Source of the DNA: Oligoflexus sp.
Lineage (GTDB): Bacteria > Bdellovibrionota_B > Oligoflexia > Oligoflexales > Oligoflexaceae
DNA length: 64,000 nucleotides
Direction: 5' to 3'
NCBI GenBank assembly: GCA_014378195.1
Contig: JACMOC010000083.1
Coordinates: 194,149 to 258,148 of the forward strand
A program made the position numbers and the translations under genes. Of this stretch, positions 27,988-37,485 are shown in pieces. Position 1 is the stretch's first letter; each line of letters starts with the position of its first letter. The notes under the pieces were generated by a model. That model did no database searches. It was not told where the DNA came from and saw only the letters and a list, made by a program, of their open reading frames with translations.

Positions 27988-30741
27988 ATGACAGATAAAG
28001 CGCAAACCGTATTCAGAAAGCATAGGCACTTACTTGGCCCTGTTTTTTTTCTTATGGGGTGGGCTCATCCTGGTATTTTGATGGCACAGGAGACGCCTGC
28101 ATCACCTACTGTGGAACAGGATACAAGCCACGATAAAAAACCCGAACGCATCGAGGTTACCGGCTCTCGCATCAAACGCAGCCAAGTCGAGACAAGTTCC
28201 TCGGTGATCGTCATAACGCACGAAGATATTGAACGATCGGGCGTATCAAACCTCGGCGAACTCGTGCGGAATTCCTCAAGTCAGACGACCGGCAACTTCG
28301 CCGGGAATCAAGGGTATGTGCGTAATGGCGCCCAAACTGCTGATTTATTCGGCTTAGGCGCGGGCCGTACGCTAGTCCTCCTCGACGGCGAGAGATTGCC
28401 GCGTGATTCCTCACTCAGCGGGACGAATCTGAGTACTATTCCTCTCGCGATGATCGAAAGAGTCGAATACTTAACAGGCAGTAAGTCCGCTGTTTACGGG
28501 ACAGATGCTGTGGCTGGCGTCATGAACATCGTCACACGCAAAACGCTCGACGGAACCGTGGTCGAGACCAACCTAAGGGTCCCGCAGCATCCAGGTGGAA
28601 ATAAAATCGGGCTCAATGTTTCAAGTGGCGTTCTGGTTGGGGACAAAACCCACCTTATCGTGAGTGGAGGGTATGAACGTGAGCAGGCTATCCTCACTAA
28701 AAATCGTGCCATTTCATTTGGTGAGGGCAAATTCGCCAACAGTCGCGGCGCTGCGGCTCCGGGAACGTTCTCCTATCGAATCACTCCTCCGGGCGGTACA
28801 GCCTCGCTCTGGGCGCCAAGTCCGAACTGTACAAACACGAGCGACCTTCGCGGACCCGGCGATCCCGATCGCGGTGTGTTCTGCGTCGGTAATAGCAGGA
28901 ACGCAAGTTATTCGCAGCTGCTCAACGCTTCCGAACGCGGCTTTTTCGCGACCCGGGGCGAGTATGAATTGAGCTCGGATACTTCTATGCACTCCTATGT
29001 TTCCTATGTTCAAAACGTCGCCAAAGCTAATAGCGGGAATTATTTTTCAGGGACCAATTTTTTAACGAGCCGTGGGCAGACGCTTAGCTCCGATATCGTC
29101 AACAACTTAAATCTTGGAATTACGGCCCCGGCCGGTTCCCGAGTTGAGGTCACCAAGCTTGATAACCTTGCGCCTGATCGGATTAAGTATAACAAAGACC
29201 AGGCTTATGGCGGGATAGTGACGCTCGATACAAAGCTCACAACCAACTGGTCGGGAAATGCATCTCTATCGCATTTCACAACGGAAAATCACCGTTGGGT
29301 GAACAATGTCATCGACCGCAAAAACTACGCGCGCATTATGCATGGCATAACATTTAACGAGACCAGCGGCGCGCAGAATCCGACCGTTCCACCCCAGTAC
29401 GTTATTATTGATCCCAATCGCAACACGGCGCTGTTTGGACAGATGACAGACACTATGAATGCCGCAGAGCGCAATGGCGTCACAGGCCTAAGCGTTAACA
29501 TTGGGCGGGATATTACGGATCTCCCTGGTGGCAAACTCGCTTTGAGTGTCGGCGTCGACTCGCGTGTTGAAACCTACATTCAGACGCCTGATCCGCTCGA
29601 CAGTCAGTTTTTCCAAAAATCGCCGCGTTTCACCGGGACCGAAGCTATCAGTGGCAACGGTTCACGGTCTGTAAACTCACTCTATGCCGAGCTGCTTGCA
29701 CCCGTACTTAAAACTGTGAATCTTGATGCGGCCCTTCGTTTCGATAATTACAGCGATTTCGGTTCTGCCACCAACTACAGCCTCGGTGGAAAATGGGGTG
29801 CAGCATCCTTCCTTACCTTGCGTGGAACCACGGGAACGTCCTATCGCGCGCCTGAACTGAACTCCATTCATCAAAAAGGCGGCGGCGGATACGTGAGTAT
29901 TCGTGATGAGGCGTGGTGCGCAAATCAAGCAGCTTCAGGCAACCCTTGTATTGCCGACCAAAAACATCAGATTTTCAATGATAGCCCTGGAAACAAAAAC
30001 CTCAAGCCCGAAGTAGGCCGCACGTATACGGTTGGAATGCTGGTCGAGCCCGCCCCTGACCTTTATTTCTCGGCTGATTATGTAGGACTGTTCATTCGGG
30101 ACGAATTTTCGGTACGGCCAACGCAGGATATTGTTGATGATTATTTTGCGGGCCGATCAACAGGCGATAATATCGTCACGATAGATCCAGCTACGAAATC
30201 AATTACATCGATCTCTACACCTAATACGAACATCGGCTGGACGGCGAAATATCTGATTCAAATGGTGGGTGGGTATAAGTGGGCTCTTGGCCCTGTGAAG
30301 TTCGATTATAAATCCGATTCGACCCGGACTCTTTCCTCTAAGAGCGAACGCGCGGATAAATCGATCAAACAATACAATGGCATCGAAGGCAATCCACGCT
30401 GGCGTTGGAACAACTCTCTGACCTCGATGCTTGGCGATTGGTCCTGGACACTTTCGTCGATGACTATTGGTAAACAAGAACCGGATCCTGAAAACGGCAA
30501 GAACTACGCGGCTACATATTATAACGACCAGGTTGACCAGTTCACTCAGTACAATACGTCTGTGGGTTGGAAATATGCTGAATCCGGCACACTCCTCGTC
30601 GGAGTCAACGACATTGCCGATAAGATTGGCGGATATTATCGAACAGGTAACTTCACCGGAGGGGTAAGTGGTAACGCCTCTCTCTATAGTTCGTCTCTCT
30701 ACGGGCGCTCGTGGTTTATGAACCTGACGCAACGTTTTTAA
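27988..30741 (+). CDS. TonB-dependent outer-membrane receptor
   Basis: 917 residues. After the signal region (LLGPVFFLMGWAHPGILMAQ) comes a TonB-type segment IEVTGSRIKRSQ, the plug domain (VIVITHEDIERSGVSNLGEL ... GRTLVLLDGERLP ... SAVYGTDAVAGVMNIVT) and a large beta-barrel that ends in the expected aromatic Phe (TQRF). It imports a large nutrient using TonB energy. No TonB, ABC or substrate gene is adjacent, so the ligand cannot be inferred. The ATG at 27988 has GGAAGGTGG upstream; the frame is open 15 codons further. A terminator follows the stop. Confidence 0.93.
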   Translation: MTDKAQTVFRKHRHLLGPVFFLMGWAHPGILMAQETPASPTVEQDTSHDKKPERIEVTGSRIKRSQVETSSSVIVITHEDIERSGVSNLGELVRNSSSQTTGNFAGNQGYVRNGAQTADLFGLGAGRTLVLLDGERLPRDSSLSGTNLSTIPLAMIERVEYLTGSKSAVYGTDAVAGVMNIVTRKTLDGTVVETNLRVPQHPGGNKIGLNVSSGVLVGDKTHLIVSGGYEREQAILTKNRAISFGEGKFANSRGAAAPGTFSYRITPPGGTASLWAPSPNCTNTSDLRGPGDPDRGVFCVGNSRNASYSQLLNASERGFFATRGEYELSSDTSMHSYVSYVQNVAKANSGNYFSGTNFLTSRGQTLSSDIVNNLNLGITAPAGSRVEVTKLDNLAPDRIKYNKDQAYGGIVTLDTKLTTNWSGNASLSHFTTENHRWVNNVIDRKNYARIMHGITFNETSGAQNPTVPPQYVIIDPNRNTALFGQMTDTMNAAERNGVTGLSVNIGRDITDLPGGKLALSVGVDSRVETYIQTPDPLDSQFFQKSPRFTGTEAISGNGSRSVNSLYAELLAPVLKTVNLDAALRFDNYSDFGSATNYSLGGKWGAASFLTLRGTTGTSYRAPELNSIHQKGGGGYVSIRDEAWCANQAASGNPCIADQKHQIFNDSPGNKNLKPEVGRTYTVGMLVEPAPDLYFSADYVGLFIRDEFSVRPTQDIVDDYFAGRSTGDNIVTIDPATKSITSISTPNTNIGWTAKYLIQMVGGYKWALGPVKFDYKSDSTRTLSSKSERADKSIKQYNGIEGNPRWRWNNSLTSMLGDWSWTLSSMTIGKQEPDPENGKNYAATYYNDQVDQFTQYNTSVGWKYAESGTLLVGVNDIADKIGGYYRTGNFTGGVSGNASLYSSSLYGRSWFMNLTQRF

Positions 30742-30772
30742 GGCTGTTCCTATAAGGTTTCCCTCGTTATTC

Positions 30773-30798
30773 AGCCGAGGTTTGCCCAAACCTCGGCT
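30773..30798. terminator. intrinsic terminator after the TonB receptor gene
   Basis: A perfect 11-bp stem (AGCCGAGGTTT / AAACCTCGGCT) with loop GCCC is followed by CATTTTATT on the plus strand. It lies between the receptor stop and the stop of the convergent lipoprotein gene at 30803. Confidence 0.75.
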
Positions 30799-30802
30799 CA
30801 TT

Positions 30803-31222
30803 TTATTCACATTTAAATTCCATCGTATAGCGGTAGCCATTCCCTAAAGCACTGTCGGCAACGCCGCCGCCGACCGCCCCTCCAACCCCGGCTTTGCTCT
30901 CGCTTTGGCCACCGAAAATTGCGGCCCCTGCGCCTACGGCCGTGATCACCTTGCTAGCTGTCTTTGCGGCGATGTAAGTCGTCTCATCGAGGGAGCCCAC
31001 ATATTCACTTTTTTCGCTGACCTGAAACGCCGTTTTTTGATATTTGTCTTTGCAGAAGCTATTCGCCTGCGCGTTCGCCTCCTGATACCCTTCATCTTTA
31101 TTCTCAATGTTCAGAATAACGCTATGTATGCCAGATTCCTTCGCTCGAACATCGGGATAATGGGCACATGCTGTTATGGTCGTAAGATTCAATAGTGCGA
31201 TCGCTATAAAAAGTTTCTTCAT
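30803..31222 (-). CDS. Small lipoprotein with glycine-rich segment
   Basis: 139 residues. The signal peptide ends at lipobox Cys19 (LTTITAC). A polar domain with one internal and one near-terminal cysteine flanks a Gly/Ala-rich stretch (VITAVGAGAAIFGGQ ... GGAVGGGVADSA) that resembles a glycine zipper and might insert in a membrane. Its ATG overlaps the stop of the upstream amidohydrolase-like gene, so the two form an operon. Function is unknown. Confidence 0.65.
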   Translation of the reverse strand: MKKLFIAIALLNLTTITACAHYPDVRAKESGIHSVILNIENKDEGYQEANAQANSFCKDKYQKTAFQVSEKSEYVGSLDETTYIAAKTASKVITAVGAGAAIFGGQSESKAGVGGAVGGGVADSALGNGYRYTMEFKCE

Positions 31223-32157
31223 GGGTGGTCGGGCCTTTTGAAAAAGGGTTTGCGTGCAAAGGCATTGGCAATGCCACGGGCAAGAGTCGCAGCCAGTCGG
31301 TCGATGGCTGCCGGATCTATTTTAAGTTGATCCAGCACATGGTCCGCCGCATTCCCAAACATCACAAGATGCTTTGGAACGTCAAGAGAAATGCTTGGCA
31401 CTTTTTGCATATGCTGGTAACTCAAATACATAGGCGCCGCATGATAGGGTTCGTTCTCAAGGTACTCATACGAAGCCTCTCTTAGCGAATCCGTTAGGGT
31501 CGCTAAGAGCATTGTATCCGCAAGTTTACGACCTTGTTCATCACTACAGATCAGATCGATTTTGCGCTGACATCGGTAACGATGAGCGTGGAGATATTGA
31601 TCGATGTACTCCTGTAACCTATCAAAACTCACGGGAAACGTCTTTTTCTGACCTGTAGCATCGACAGGACAGAAACTTGCCATGGTATGGACATCGATTA
31701 AAAACGAAGCATGATCGTGCGCCATCGATTCGTAAAGGCGGTCCATGTAGAGAAGCGAGGTCTCATGAACGTCGAGCATTTTTTTCTGAAGCCCAGTTGC
31801 CAGAGGTTCGGGCAAACAATGCCGTAAAGCATGGTCCCGCAGTCGACCGCCATCAACAAGCCCCCGGGGGTAATTTAATTCAACAACGAGGGCCGTGATC
31901 GCATAGTGGGCAGCGAGTTTTGCGGCAGCGGCATGAGCAATTTCAGTGGCCCCGGCGTCCCTTTCAATTTCGAGATAAGAAAGAAAAAGAGGCCAAACGT
32001 TTTGAAGCTGCGGATCGGCAGGGAGTTCGGGAAAATGACGCAGAAAATCATTGGAACCCGCACCGTGCGGCACGACGAACACTACGCGCCGTTTATGAAG
32101 GGCCGGATAGTGAGTCTCTTTAATGCTGGGATACGTCATGCTTTTTGGCCCCACCAT
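31219..32157 (-). CDS. N-formylglutamate amidohydrolase family protein
   Basis: About 312 residues. The motif set VVFVVPHGAGSND, LVVELNYPRG and FLIDVHTMASF corresponds to the PHSG / DLNR / D-H metal-site motifs of the FGase family. This family removes formate from N-formylglutamate in histidine breakdown, but also contains other hydrolases. Given HutU elsewhere in the window, a HutG-like job is possible but not shown. The start is uncertain (ATG 32157 or 32139). It is translationally coupled to the downstream lipoprotein gene and divergent from DUF1338. Confidence 0.6.
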   Translation of the reverse strand: MVGPKSMTYPSIKETHYPALHKRRVVFVVPHGAGSNDFLRHFPELPADPQLQNVWPLFLSYLEIERDAGATEIAHAAAAKLAAHYAITALVVELNYPRGLVDGGRLRDHALRHCLPEPLATGLQKKMLDVHETSLLYMDRLYESMAHDHASFLIDVHTMASFCPVDATGQKKTFPVSFDRLQEYIDQYLHAHRYRCQRKIDLICSDEQGRKLADTMLLATLTDSLREASYEYLENEPYHAAPMYLSYQHMQKVPSISLDVPKHLVMFGNAADHVLDQLKIDPAAIDRLAATLARGIANAFARKPFFKRPDHP

Positions 32158-32324
32158 GCCAGGAGTCTCTCGGCATACTAACAAGTTCTGGAATTATTGC
32201 TGTAGGAAAAAAACTGGAAAAAAAGAGCTGAGTTCGGTAGGCATAAAACACGAGTTGATGATGAGCGACGCACTGTTCGGCTATTTGCGCCTAATCGACA
32301 TGTATTAGCTTTGAGGAGATAACT

Positions 32325-33260
32325 GTGAAAAACGATTTGATAGAGAAGTCTCGCCGCGAAGTGTTCGGCAAGCTCTGGTCACACTATTTTACTCTCGTGC
32401 CATTTGCCTCCAAACTGGTCGATGACTTCAAAAAACGGGGTGATGAGTGGGTTGAGGACCATGTTGCCTACAGAACTTTACCAGGCGAGCATACCGGGGC
32501 CCATATCCTTCAAGGCGTTTTTGAAGCGCTCGGTTATAAACGTAAAGACGATTATCATTTCGAAGAAAAACAACTCAAAGCTTTTTGGATGTGCCCGCCG
32601 GATATCGAAGCGCACAGTCGTGACGCTTCTCCCAAGATTTTTGTCTCAGAATTGATGCCAACCCGTTTCTCAAAAGAGTTTCAGGACATCGTGCAGCGTT
32701 ATACAGCCGAGGTAAAAGCCTCGCCTCTGAATCTGATCCAGAGTCTTGCACAACGCGCTAAATCCGGAGATACAGACGCGGCCGAACAGCTTACCCTCGA
32801 ATGTACAGCTCTTCTCTCCGCACTTCCATCTTGGCACCGGCCGACGGTAAAAGATTATGAAATTCTGAAAAAAGAAAGTGAATACGCAGGGTGGACCTTG
32901 CTCTTCGGGAACCAGATCAATCACTTCACCGTGTCTGTTCACATGATGAAGACGTTCCAAGATATTCACCCCTTGGTGACATTCCTGGATCAGGACCTCA
33001 AAATACCTATGAATAAGGCGGGAGGGGGTATCGTTAAAGGCACGCCTGATCTGCTTTTGGAACAGATTTCGACTATGGCTGCGCTGGTCCCATATAACTT
33101 CCAGGACGGTTTGATAAGCGTGCCTTACGGCTTTGTCGAGTTCGCCTATCGCTATCCCGTTGAAGGCAAAAAACACGACGGCCTCTGGCATTCGTACTAC
33201 CAAGGTTTTGTGACCTCAAATGCGGACAAGATTTTTGAGTCTACAAGTTCTTCCAAATAA
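32325..33260 (+). CDS. DUF1338 protein (2-oxoadipate dioxygenase/decarboxylase-like)
   Basis: 311 residues of the DUF1338 (HglS/YdcJ) family, vicinal-oxygen-chelate Fe(II) enzymes. Characterised members turn 2-oxoadipate into D-2-hydroxyglutarate in lysine catabolism. Expected metal ligands are visible as His in WVEDHVAYRT, His in INHFTVSVH and Glu in GFVEFAYRYP. The C-terminal YQGFVTSNADKIFEST is typical. The GTG start has TTGAGGAG 5 bases upstream. Which 2-oxoacid is used here is not certain. It is a single gene, divergent from the amidohydrolase-like gene. Confidence 0.82.
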   Translation: MKNDLIEKSRREVFGKLWSHYFTLVPFASKLVDDFKKRGDEWVEDHVAYRTLPGEHTGAHILQGVFEALGYKRKDDYHFEEKQLKAFWMCPPDIEAHSRDASPKIFVSELMPTRFSKEFQDIVQRYTAEVKASPLNLIQSLAQRAKSGDTDAAEQLTLECTALLSALPSWHRPTVKDYEILKKESEYAGWTLLFGNQINHFTVSVHMMKTFQDIHPLVTFLDQDLKIPMNKAGGGIVKGTPDLLLEQISTMAALVPYNFQDGLISVPYGFVEFAYRYPVEGKKHDGLWHSYYQGFVTSNADKIFESTSSSK

Positions 33261-33651
33261 TCACAGCGCTCGGAAGCCCGGCAGTGTGAAGACACGCAGC
33301 GGTGTCTTCACACCGTCAAGGTATAACTTATTCGCCAGAGTGGCATTCCCATCGAACGTAAAAAGCTGGCAAGTGCATCACAGAATGTTGGGCCTCCATC
33401 GCCAACGTGGGGTGCTTTGACGAACCAGAGCGTAATTTCGTCGAGCTGACTCATTTGGAGGCCCGAGTGGTTCATTCTGAACTCCCTTTTCGTGAGGACA
33501 AGCCAAAAATCACTCTATTCTGCTTAGATCTGCGCGAGTCTTTGATTATACACCGACTTCAGCGATGTTTTGCTTGGTATTTAGTCCCAATTCCCGTTAG
33601 TTTCACAAAGCAGGTTTTGGCACGTTTTATTGAGTGAAAGGTTTATGACCC
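33261..33651. other. 391-base intergenic region
   Basis: Between DUF1338 and the acyltransferase gene. It holds a perfect 12-bp inverted repeat (33284-33313) shortly after the DUF1338 stop. A 76-codon GTG frame (33407-33637) has no ribosome binding site and an uncoding-like composition. Nothing else was seen. Confidence 0.5.
33284..33313. repeat. perfect 12-bp inverted repeat
   Basis: GTGTGAAGACAC / GTGTCTTCACAC, loop GCAGCG, begins 24 bases after the DUF1338 stop. No T-run follows on either strand, so it is either a 3'-end stabiliser, a factor-assisted terminator or an operator. Confidence 0.55.
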
Positions 33652-34515
33652 ATGAAACAGAAGATGAGCCCTCTTGCAGGACTTAGGGCCTTTCTCTTTA
33701 GTGTATTGGTATTTGGTCCACTTTTGCTCGTTAATGCAATGCAGATGATCAGTATACTCTGGCTTTATGTGAGTCCAAGCCTCTTCCGGCGCTATAATAG
33801 TTTCTGGGCCGATACTTATTGGTCTTTTGTCGTATGGCTCGCCCGTAATATGGGGGGCTTTCGCGTCTCCTTTGAAAGCGATCCCCTCCCGCCCGGCGAA
33901 AATGCAATCATTCTATCTAACCATCAGAGCGCCGTTGATATCGTTGTCCAGCTCGCTTTTGGACAGAACTTTGGTCGTCTCGGCGACATGAAATTTTTCG
34001 CAAAAGATGTACTCAAATATATTCCCGGTCCTGGGTGGGGCATGGTTTTTTTGGATTGTATATTTATGAAACGGGATTGGACGCGGGATCGTGCGAATGT
34101 CGTGCGGCAGCTTCATAAGTTTAAAGAGGCGGGTGCTCCTATCTGGGTCAATCTTTATCCAGAGGGAACGCGACTCAAACCGAGCAAACTAAAGGCAGCC
34201 CAAGAGTTTGCACGTGCACAAAACCTGCCGGTACCAAGAAATGTTTTGATCCCGCGCATCAAAGGGTTTTTAGCGACAGTGGAAGGTCTCGAAGGTTATG
34301 TCGAAGCGATTTACGACCTGACTATAGCCTATCCCAACGGCCATCCCCCAACGCTGTGGGAACTTCTTTCGGCTAAGGGCCAGGACGTTAAAGTCGAAAT
34401 CAAACGCTATTCCGTCAAGGATATTCCGGCTTCTCCTGAGCAGCGCGCGCAGTGGCTTATGGATCTTTATCAAGCAAAGGATAACCAGCTCGATCGGCTT
34501 ATACGGAGTTTCTGA
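33652..34515 (+). CDS. PlsC-type lysophospholipid acyltransferase
   Basis: 287 residues. After a hydrophobic N-terminal helix it carries block I SNHQSAVDIVV (NHx4D) and block III YPEGTRLKP (EGTR) of the LPLAT/PlsC superfamily, as in the YihG/LCLAT subgroup. It would transfer an acyl chain to a lysophospholipid at the inner membrane. The C-terminal part (VKVEIKRYSVKDIPASP...AQWLMDLYQAKD) is usual for the subgroup. The ribosome binding site is weak. The substrate cannot be specified. Confidence 0.85.
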   Translation: MKQKMSPLAGLRAFLFSVLVFGPLLLVNAMQMISILWLYVSPSLFRRYNSFWADTYWSFVVWLARNMGGFRVSFESDPLPPGENAIILSNHQSAVDIVVQLAFGQNFGRLGDMKFFAKDVLKYIPGPGWGMVFLDCIFMKRDWTRDRANVVRQLHKFKEAGAPIWVNLYPEGTRLKPSKLKAAQEFARAQNLPVPRNVLIPRIKGFLATVEGLEGYVEAIYDLTIAYPNGHPPTLWELLSAKGQDVKVEIKRYSVKDIPASPEQRAQWLMDLYQAKDNQLDRLIRSF

Positions 34516-34532
34516 GAGGATAACAGAAAAAA

Positions 34533-34568
34533 CGCTAAACGTTTCTCCCAAAGGATAATCGTTTAGCG
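34533..34568 (-). terminator. intrinsic terminator of the EF-hand lipoprotein gene
   Basis: Read on the minus strand, a perfect 9-bp stem (CGCTAAACG / CGTTTAGCG) with an 18-base loop is followed by TTTTTT. It lies 32 bases past the stop of the gene at 34600. Confidence 0.7.
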
Positions 34569-34599
34569 CGGCTATAGGCAAGTTTTCTAGTTCGACGAC

Positions 34600-35400
34600 T
34601 TATTCGGTTAAAGCTGCAGCCGCTACCGGCACTGCTGCAGGTGTAGGTGAAGCCGCAGGAATCGAAGCTGCCGGTGTAATCACGACAGTTGTTCCACTTT
34701 GAGATGGCGAGACCGGGAGTGCATCAGGATCCTTGTCATCAGCTGACTGTTTGCCGCCTTTATGTTTTGCCTGGCATTCTGCTTTATCCGCAGCACGCAA
34801 AGCGACTTTTTCTTCGTCATCAAGGACACCGTTTTTGTTGGTGTCAAATTTAGCAAGCACTTCAGCAGTCACTGCTTTTACGCGTTCTGCATGTTGACCT
34901 TTATGCTTTTCGCCACGGAATTTACCGACTTTTTCACCTTGAGCGGCGAGAGCTTTTTCAAGCTCAGCTTGTGACATGCTATTGTCTGCGCCTGCAAACT
35001 GCACAAATTCTGCTTTGAGTTTGACTTGTTTGGCAGCAAGTTCGTCGGCCGTTTGAGCAGCAGCTTTTTTAGCATTTAAGGGTTTTGCAAGACCCAGGAA
35101 TTCTTCTTCTGAAAGAGAACCCGACTTGTCGGCGTCGAGGCGATCGAGGACTTTTACGGCCATCGCTGCGAGGCGGGCGGCTTTAGTGTCGTCTTTAACG
35201 GAGGCATCAACAGCCGCAGTTGCTGCAACTGGAGTGACGGCTGCGTCGGCGACATCAGCGAGGTAGAGATTGGTTGAGGCAGCACCTTGTGCGGTTATAG
35301 ACTGGGTCGCCGAATCCTGGGACTGGTTGAGTGAACTCGTGTCCATGCAAGCTGGCATGAAAAGGCCAGGAACAAAAGCGAGCAAATAAGTTCTTTTCAT
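34600..35400 (-). CDS. EF-hand calcium-binding lipoprotein
   Basis: 266 residues. The lipobox FMPAC gives lipidation at Cys18. Two canonical EF-hand loops are present, DADKSGSLSEEE and DTNKNGVLDDEE, with acidic residues at positions 1, 3, 5 and 12. Between them is an Ala/Lys/Glu-rich helical stretch, and the tail is Ala/Pro-rich and probably disordered. It would be membrane-tethered outside the cytoplasm and bind Ca2+. The partner is unknown. It has its own terminator and looks monocistronic. Confidence 0.8.
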   Translation of the reverse strand: MKRTYLLAFVPGLFMPACMDTSSLNQSQDSATQSITAQGAASTNLYLADVADAAVTPVAATAAVDASVKDDTKAARLAAMAVKVLDRLDADKSGSLSEEEFLGLAKPLNAKKAAAQTADELAAKQVKLKAEFVQFAGADNSMSQAELEKALAAQGEKVGKFRGEKHKGQHAERVKAVTAEVLAKFDTNKNGVLDDEEKVALRAADKAECQAKHKGGKQSADDKDPDALPVSPSQSGTTVVITPAASIPAASPTPAAVPVAAAALTE

Positions 35401-35600
35401 TGTGTGACTCCGGAAGATATTTAAGCGCCGTGAAGGGATCTTATCGGCCCTGGCTCTCCCAGACTTCAGCCTTTCTTGATGAATAGTTATATAATGCCTT
35501 AATGCGTTGAAATACCGAAGGGTTGGGGTTTTGAGAATACGGCAGAAACGGGGGATTTAGGGCAAGCGATTTGGGCCAAGCTGTCAATTCTTCAAAAAAA

Positions 35601-35641
35601 GAACCCGGTTCGTGGCTTTTTGCAAAGCCGGAACCGGGTTC
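35601..35641 (-). terminator. very strong intrinsic terminator
   Basis: An 11-bp perfect outer stem (GAACCCGGTTC / GAACCGGGTTC) plus a 6-bp inner stem (GGCTTT / AAAGCC, loop TTGC) is followed on the minus strand by seven T. It lies 48 bases past the stop of the FGE-like gene at 35689. Confidence 0.9.
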
Positions 35642-35688
35642 ATAGTATCTAGGAAGAGCGCGTACCCATGTCCTAGTTGAATTTCGTG

Positions 35689-36651
35689 TCAAATATCTTT
35701 ACAGCAGCGGAAACCCAGATGGTAATTTGCGTGGCTGTGCGATGCGGTGATTTTTGTTCCGTGCCAGTAGGGGGCACGCCAACGGCAATGGTCAGGATGG
35801 GCCTGATATTTGTCAAAGATAAACCAGCTGCCTTTCATCTCCGTGTAGCCGAGCGGTTTAAGCGGATTAGCGCTTGCCATTTCCTCGGGTTTGGTTGGAA
35901 TGTTCATATGCTCCGCGGCGTTGCCGTGAATGTCAAACACCTCCAAAGCACTTTTGCAGTCGGGGAAAGACCCAGCCGGATAGGTATTGGATCCACAGTG
36001 CTTCCAATCGCCACCATTACAGTCGTTGGCCTTCGTGCTGTTCATTGCACAATTACCCTTTTTACGTTCTTTGCCGTAGCCGTAAATAGGGTGCTTGTTG
36101 GCAACTGCGTTATGCACGGCCCGACGGGCTTTCAGAGCTGCTTCCGGGGGCAGGTTCTGAAACTTGTCAAAGTCATAATCAGGCGCTTCGAGATCACCGG
36201 CACAGGCGCCTTCCCACTCATGGGCATCGCAGATCCGTTTTCCCATCGCCGAACAGATTTCGACGGCCTCATTCGCCTGAGTCCAGACCACCGGGTATTC
36301 GCAGGGGATGTCAGGATATTCAAACTGATCGATACAGGTCTTGGCTTCTTCCGGTTTCTGCTTTGCAGGATTGTAGAGAGGGGCCATGAACGGCGCGCCG
36401 CAGATTTTTTCGAATTGTGGATTTTCGAAAGTAACGCCCACCGTTTTTGCTTTTTCAAGACACTGCTCAGAAGTCATAGGATGATGGGTTACGGCCGGAT
36501 TCCCCTGTCCCATAATGGGCGATTTTTTTTGAAAAGGTTCCAAGACCTTTTTGTAGTTCTGGATCAGTTCCTCACGGGTCGCTGATAAGCCAAAAGTACT
36601 AGTTAGCGTAATGCTGACAAATAGAGGCAACAGCAAAAGCAGAGGTTTCAT
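35689..36651 (-). CDS. Exported FGE/SUMF-fold protein without catalytic cysteine pair
   Basis: 320 residues from the ATG at 36651 (GGAG upstream) with a signal peptide (MKPLLLLLPLFVSITLTSTFGLSA). The body follows the formylglycine-generating-enzyme fold: CIDQFEYPD, MGKRICDAHEWEGACAG, DIHGNAAEHM and the end YHLGFRCCKD. In true FGE the segment after GSW carries two catalytic cysteines; here it reads GSWFIFDKYQAHPDHCRW, with only one. So it is more likely another member of the superfamily, such as a binding or scaffold protein. It is cysteine-rich, fitting the oxidising periplasm. Confidence 0.78.
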   Translation of the reverse strand: MKPLLLLLPLFVSITLTSTFGLSATREELIQNYKKVLEPFQKKSPIMGQGNPAVTHHPMTSEQCLEKAKTVGVTFENPQFEKICGAPFMAPLYNPAKQKPEEAKTCIDQFEYPDIPCEYPVVWTQANEAVEICSAMGKRICDAHEWEGACAGDLEAPDYDFDKFQNLPPEAALKARRAVHNAVANKHPIYGYGKERKKGNCAMNSTKANDCNGGDWKHCGSNTYPAGSFPDCKSALEVFDIHGNAAEHMNIPTKPEEMASANPLKPLGYTEMKGSWFIFDKYQAHPDHCRWRAPYWHGTKITASHSHANYHLGFRCCKDI

Positions 36652-36867
36652 GTTTGAGCTCCAGATGGACAGTGGTGATCGTGTTCCTATCATACCCAAG
36701 TCCTGGTCGAAGGGTCTAGGTGACTCTCTTTAGAAATTGACGCTGACAGGGAGCAGTAGAGGCACTTGAAGTCTATTTTCTTAAGTTTTGTCTGTGATCC
36801 CCGACTTGCATCGAGTGCCGTGAAAAAGGTAGGCTCTAGGCCATAACACCTTTGCTGCAAGGAGCGG

Positions 36868-37341
36868 ATGATGAAGGCACGGTATTGTTTAGTGGTGGTA
36901 GGTTTGATGGCGAGCGGCGCGTATGCGGAGCCGAAAAGCCTATCGGTTTTAGCTGGAATCGATTCAGGAGGCCTGGCGCTCGGAGCCAATTTTGATATCA
37001 ATGACAGTCCCAATGAAGCGTACGGTGGCTATGCTCGCATCTTTTCGAAAGACAGGTCGGAAGGTGCACCTGCTCTCTTTGCTTTCGGTGCGGAATTTCG
37101 CGGCCAGACCAAGGTGGGGCTCTTTCAGTATTACTTCTCACCTGGTGTTGGCATCATTCACCACAATTATGACGACACCCATATCCTAGTCGGTCCCACA
37201 CTTGCCTATGGTGTGACCGCAGAACTCGATAAATCGAGTAGCGTCGGGATAGAAAACACCAAGCTTTATAGCTGGGCCGGCAAATATAAAGGCCTGATTA
37301 AAGATGCGTTTCTTGCTCAGTTCAAGGTTAACTTCAATTAG
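36868..37341 (+). CDS. Small outer-membrane barrel-like protein
   Basis: 157 residues with a signal peptide (MMKARYCLVVVGLMASGAYA). The mature part alternates Gly/aromatic and hydrophobic residues in short strands (GIDSGGLALGANFDI, VGLFQYYFSPGVGI), typical of a small beta-barrel, though it ends in Asn rather than an aromatic. AAGGAG precedes the ATG pair. Function is unknown. Confidence 0.6.
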   Translation: MMKARYCLVVVGLMASGAYAEPKSLSVLAGIDSGGLALGANFDINDSPNEAYGGYARIFSKDRSEGAPALFAFGAEFRGQTKVGLFQYYFSPGVGIIHHNYDDTHILVGPTLAYGVTAELDKSSSVGIENTKLYSWAGKYKGLIKDAFLAQFKVNFN

Positions 37342-37485
37342 TTACCCGCTATCTTTACGAGAAAAAATTCGGGAATCTCGTGCAGCCCACTGCTCCTCAA
37401 CGGAATGAAGATGAAGCTGTGCAAAATTATCAAGGTGATGTCGATGGACCTGTCGATCTCGTTTTGGGATGAGGAGAGACACTTC

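Noticed and set aside
33407..33637. 76-codon reading frame
   Set aside because: GTG start without ribosome binding site, and residue composition unlike the neighbouring genes.
35441..35692. 83-codon reading frame on the minus strand
   Set aside because: It runs across the strong terminator hairpin and contains repeated residues produced by that inverted repeat, so it is not coding.
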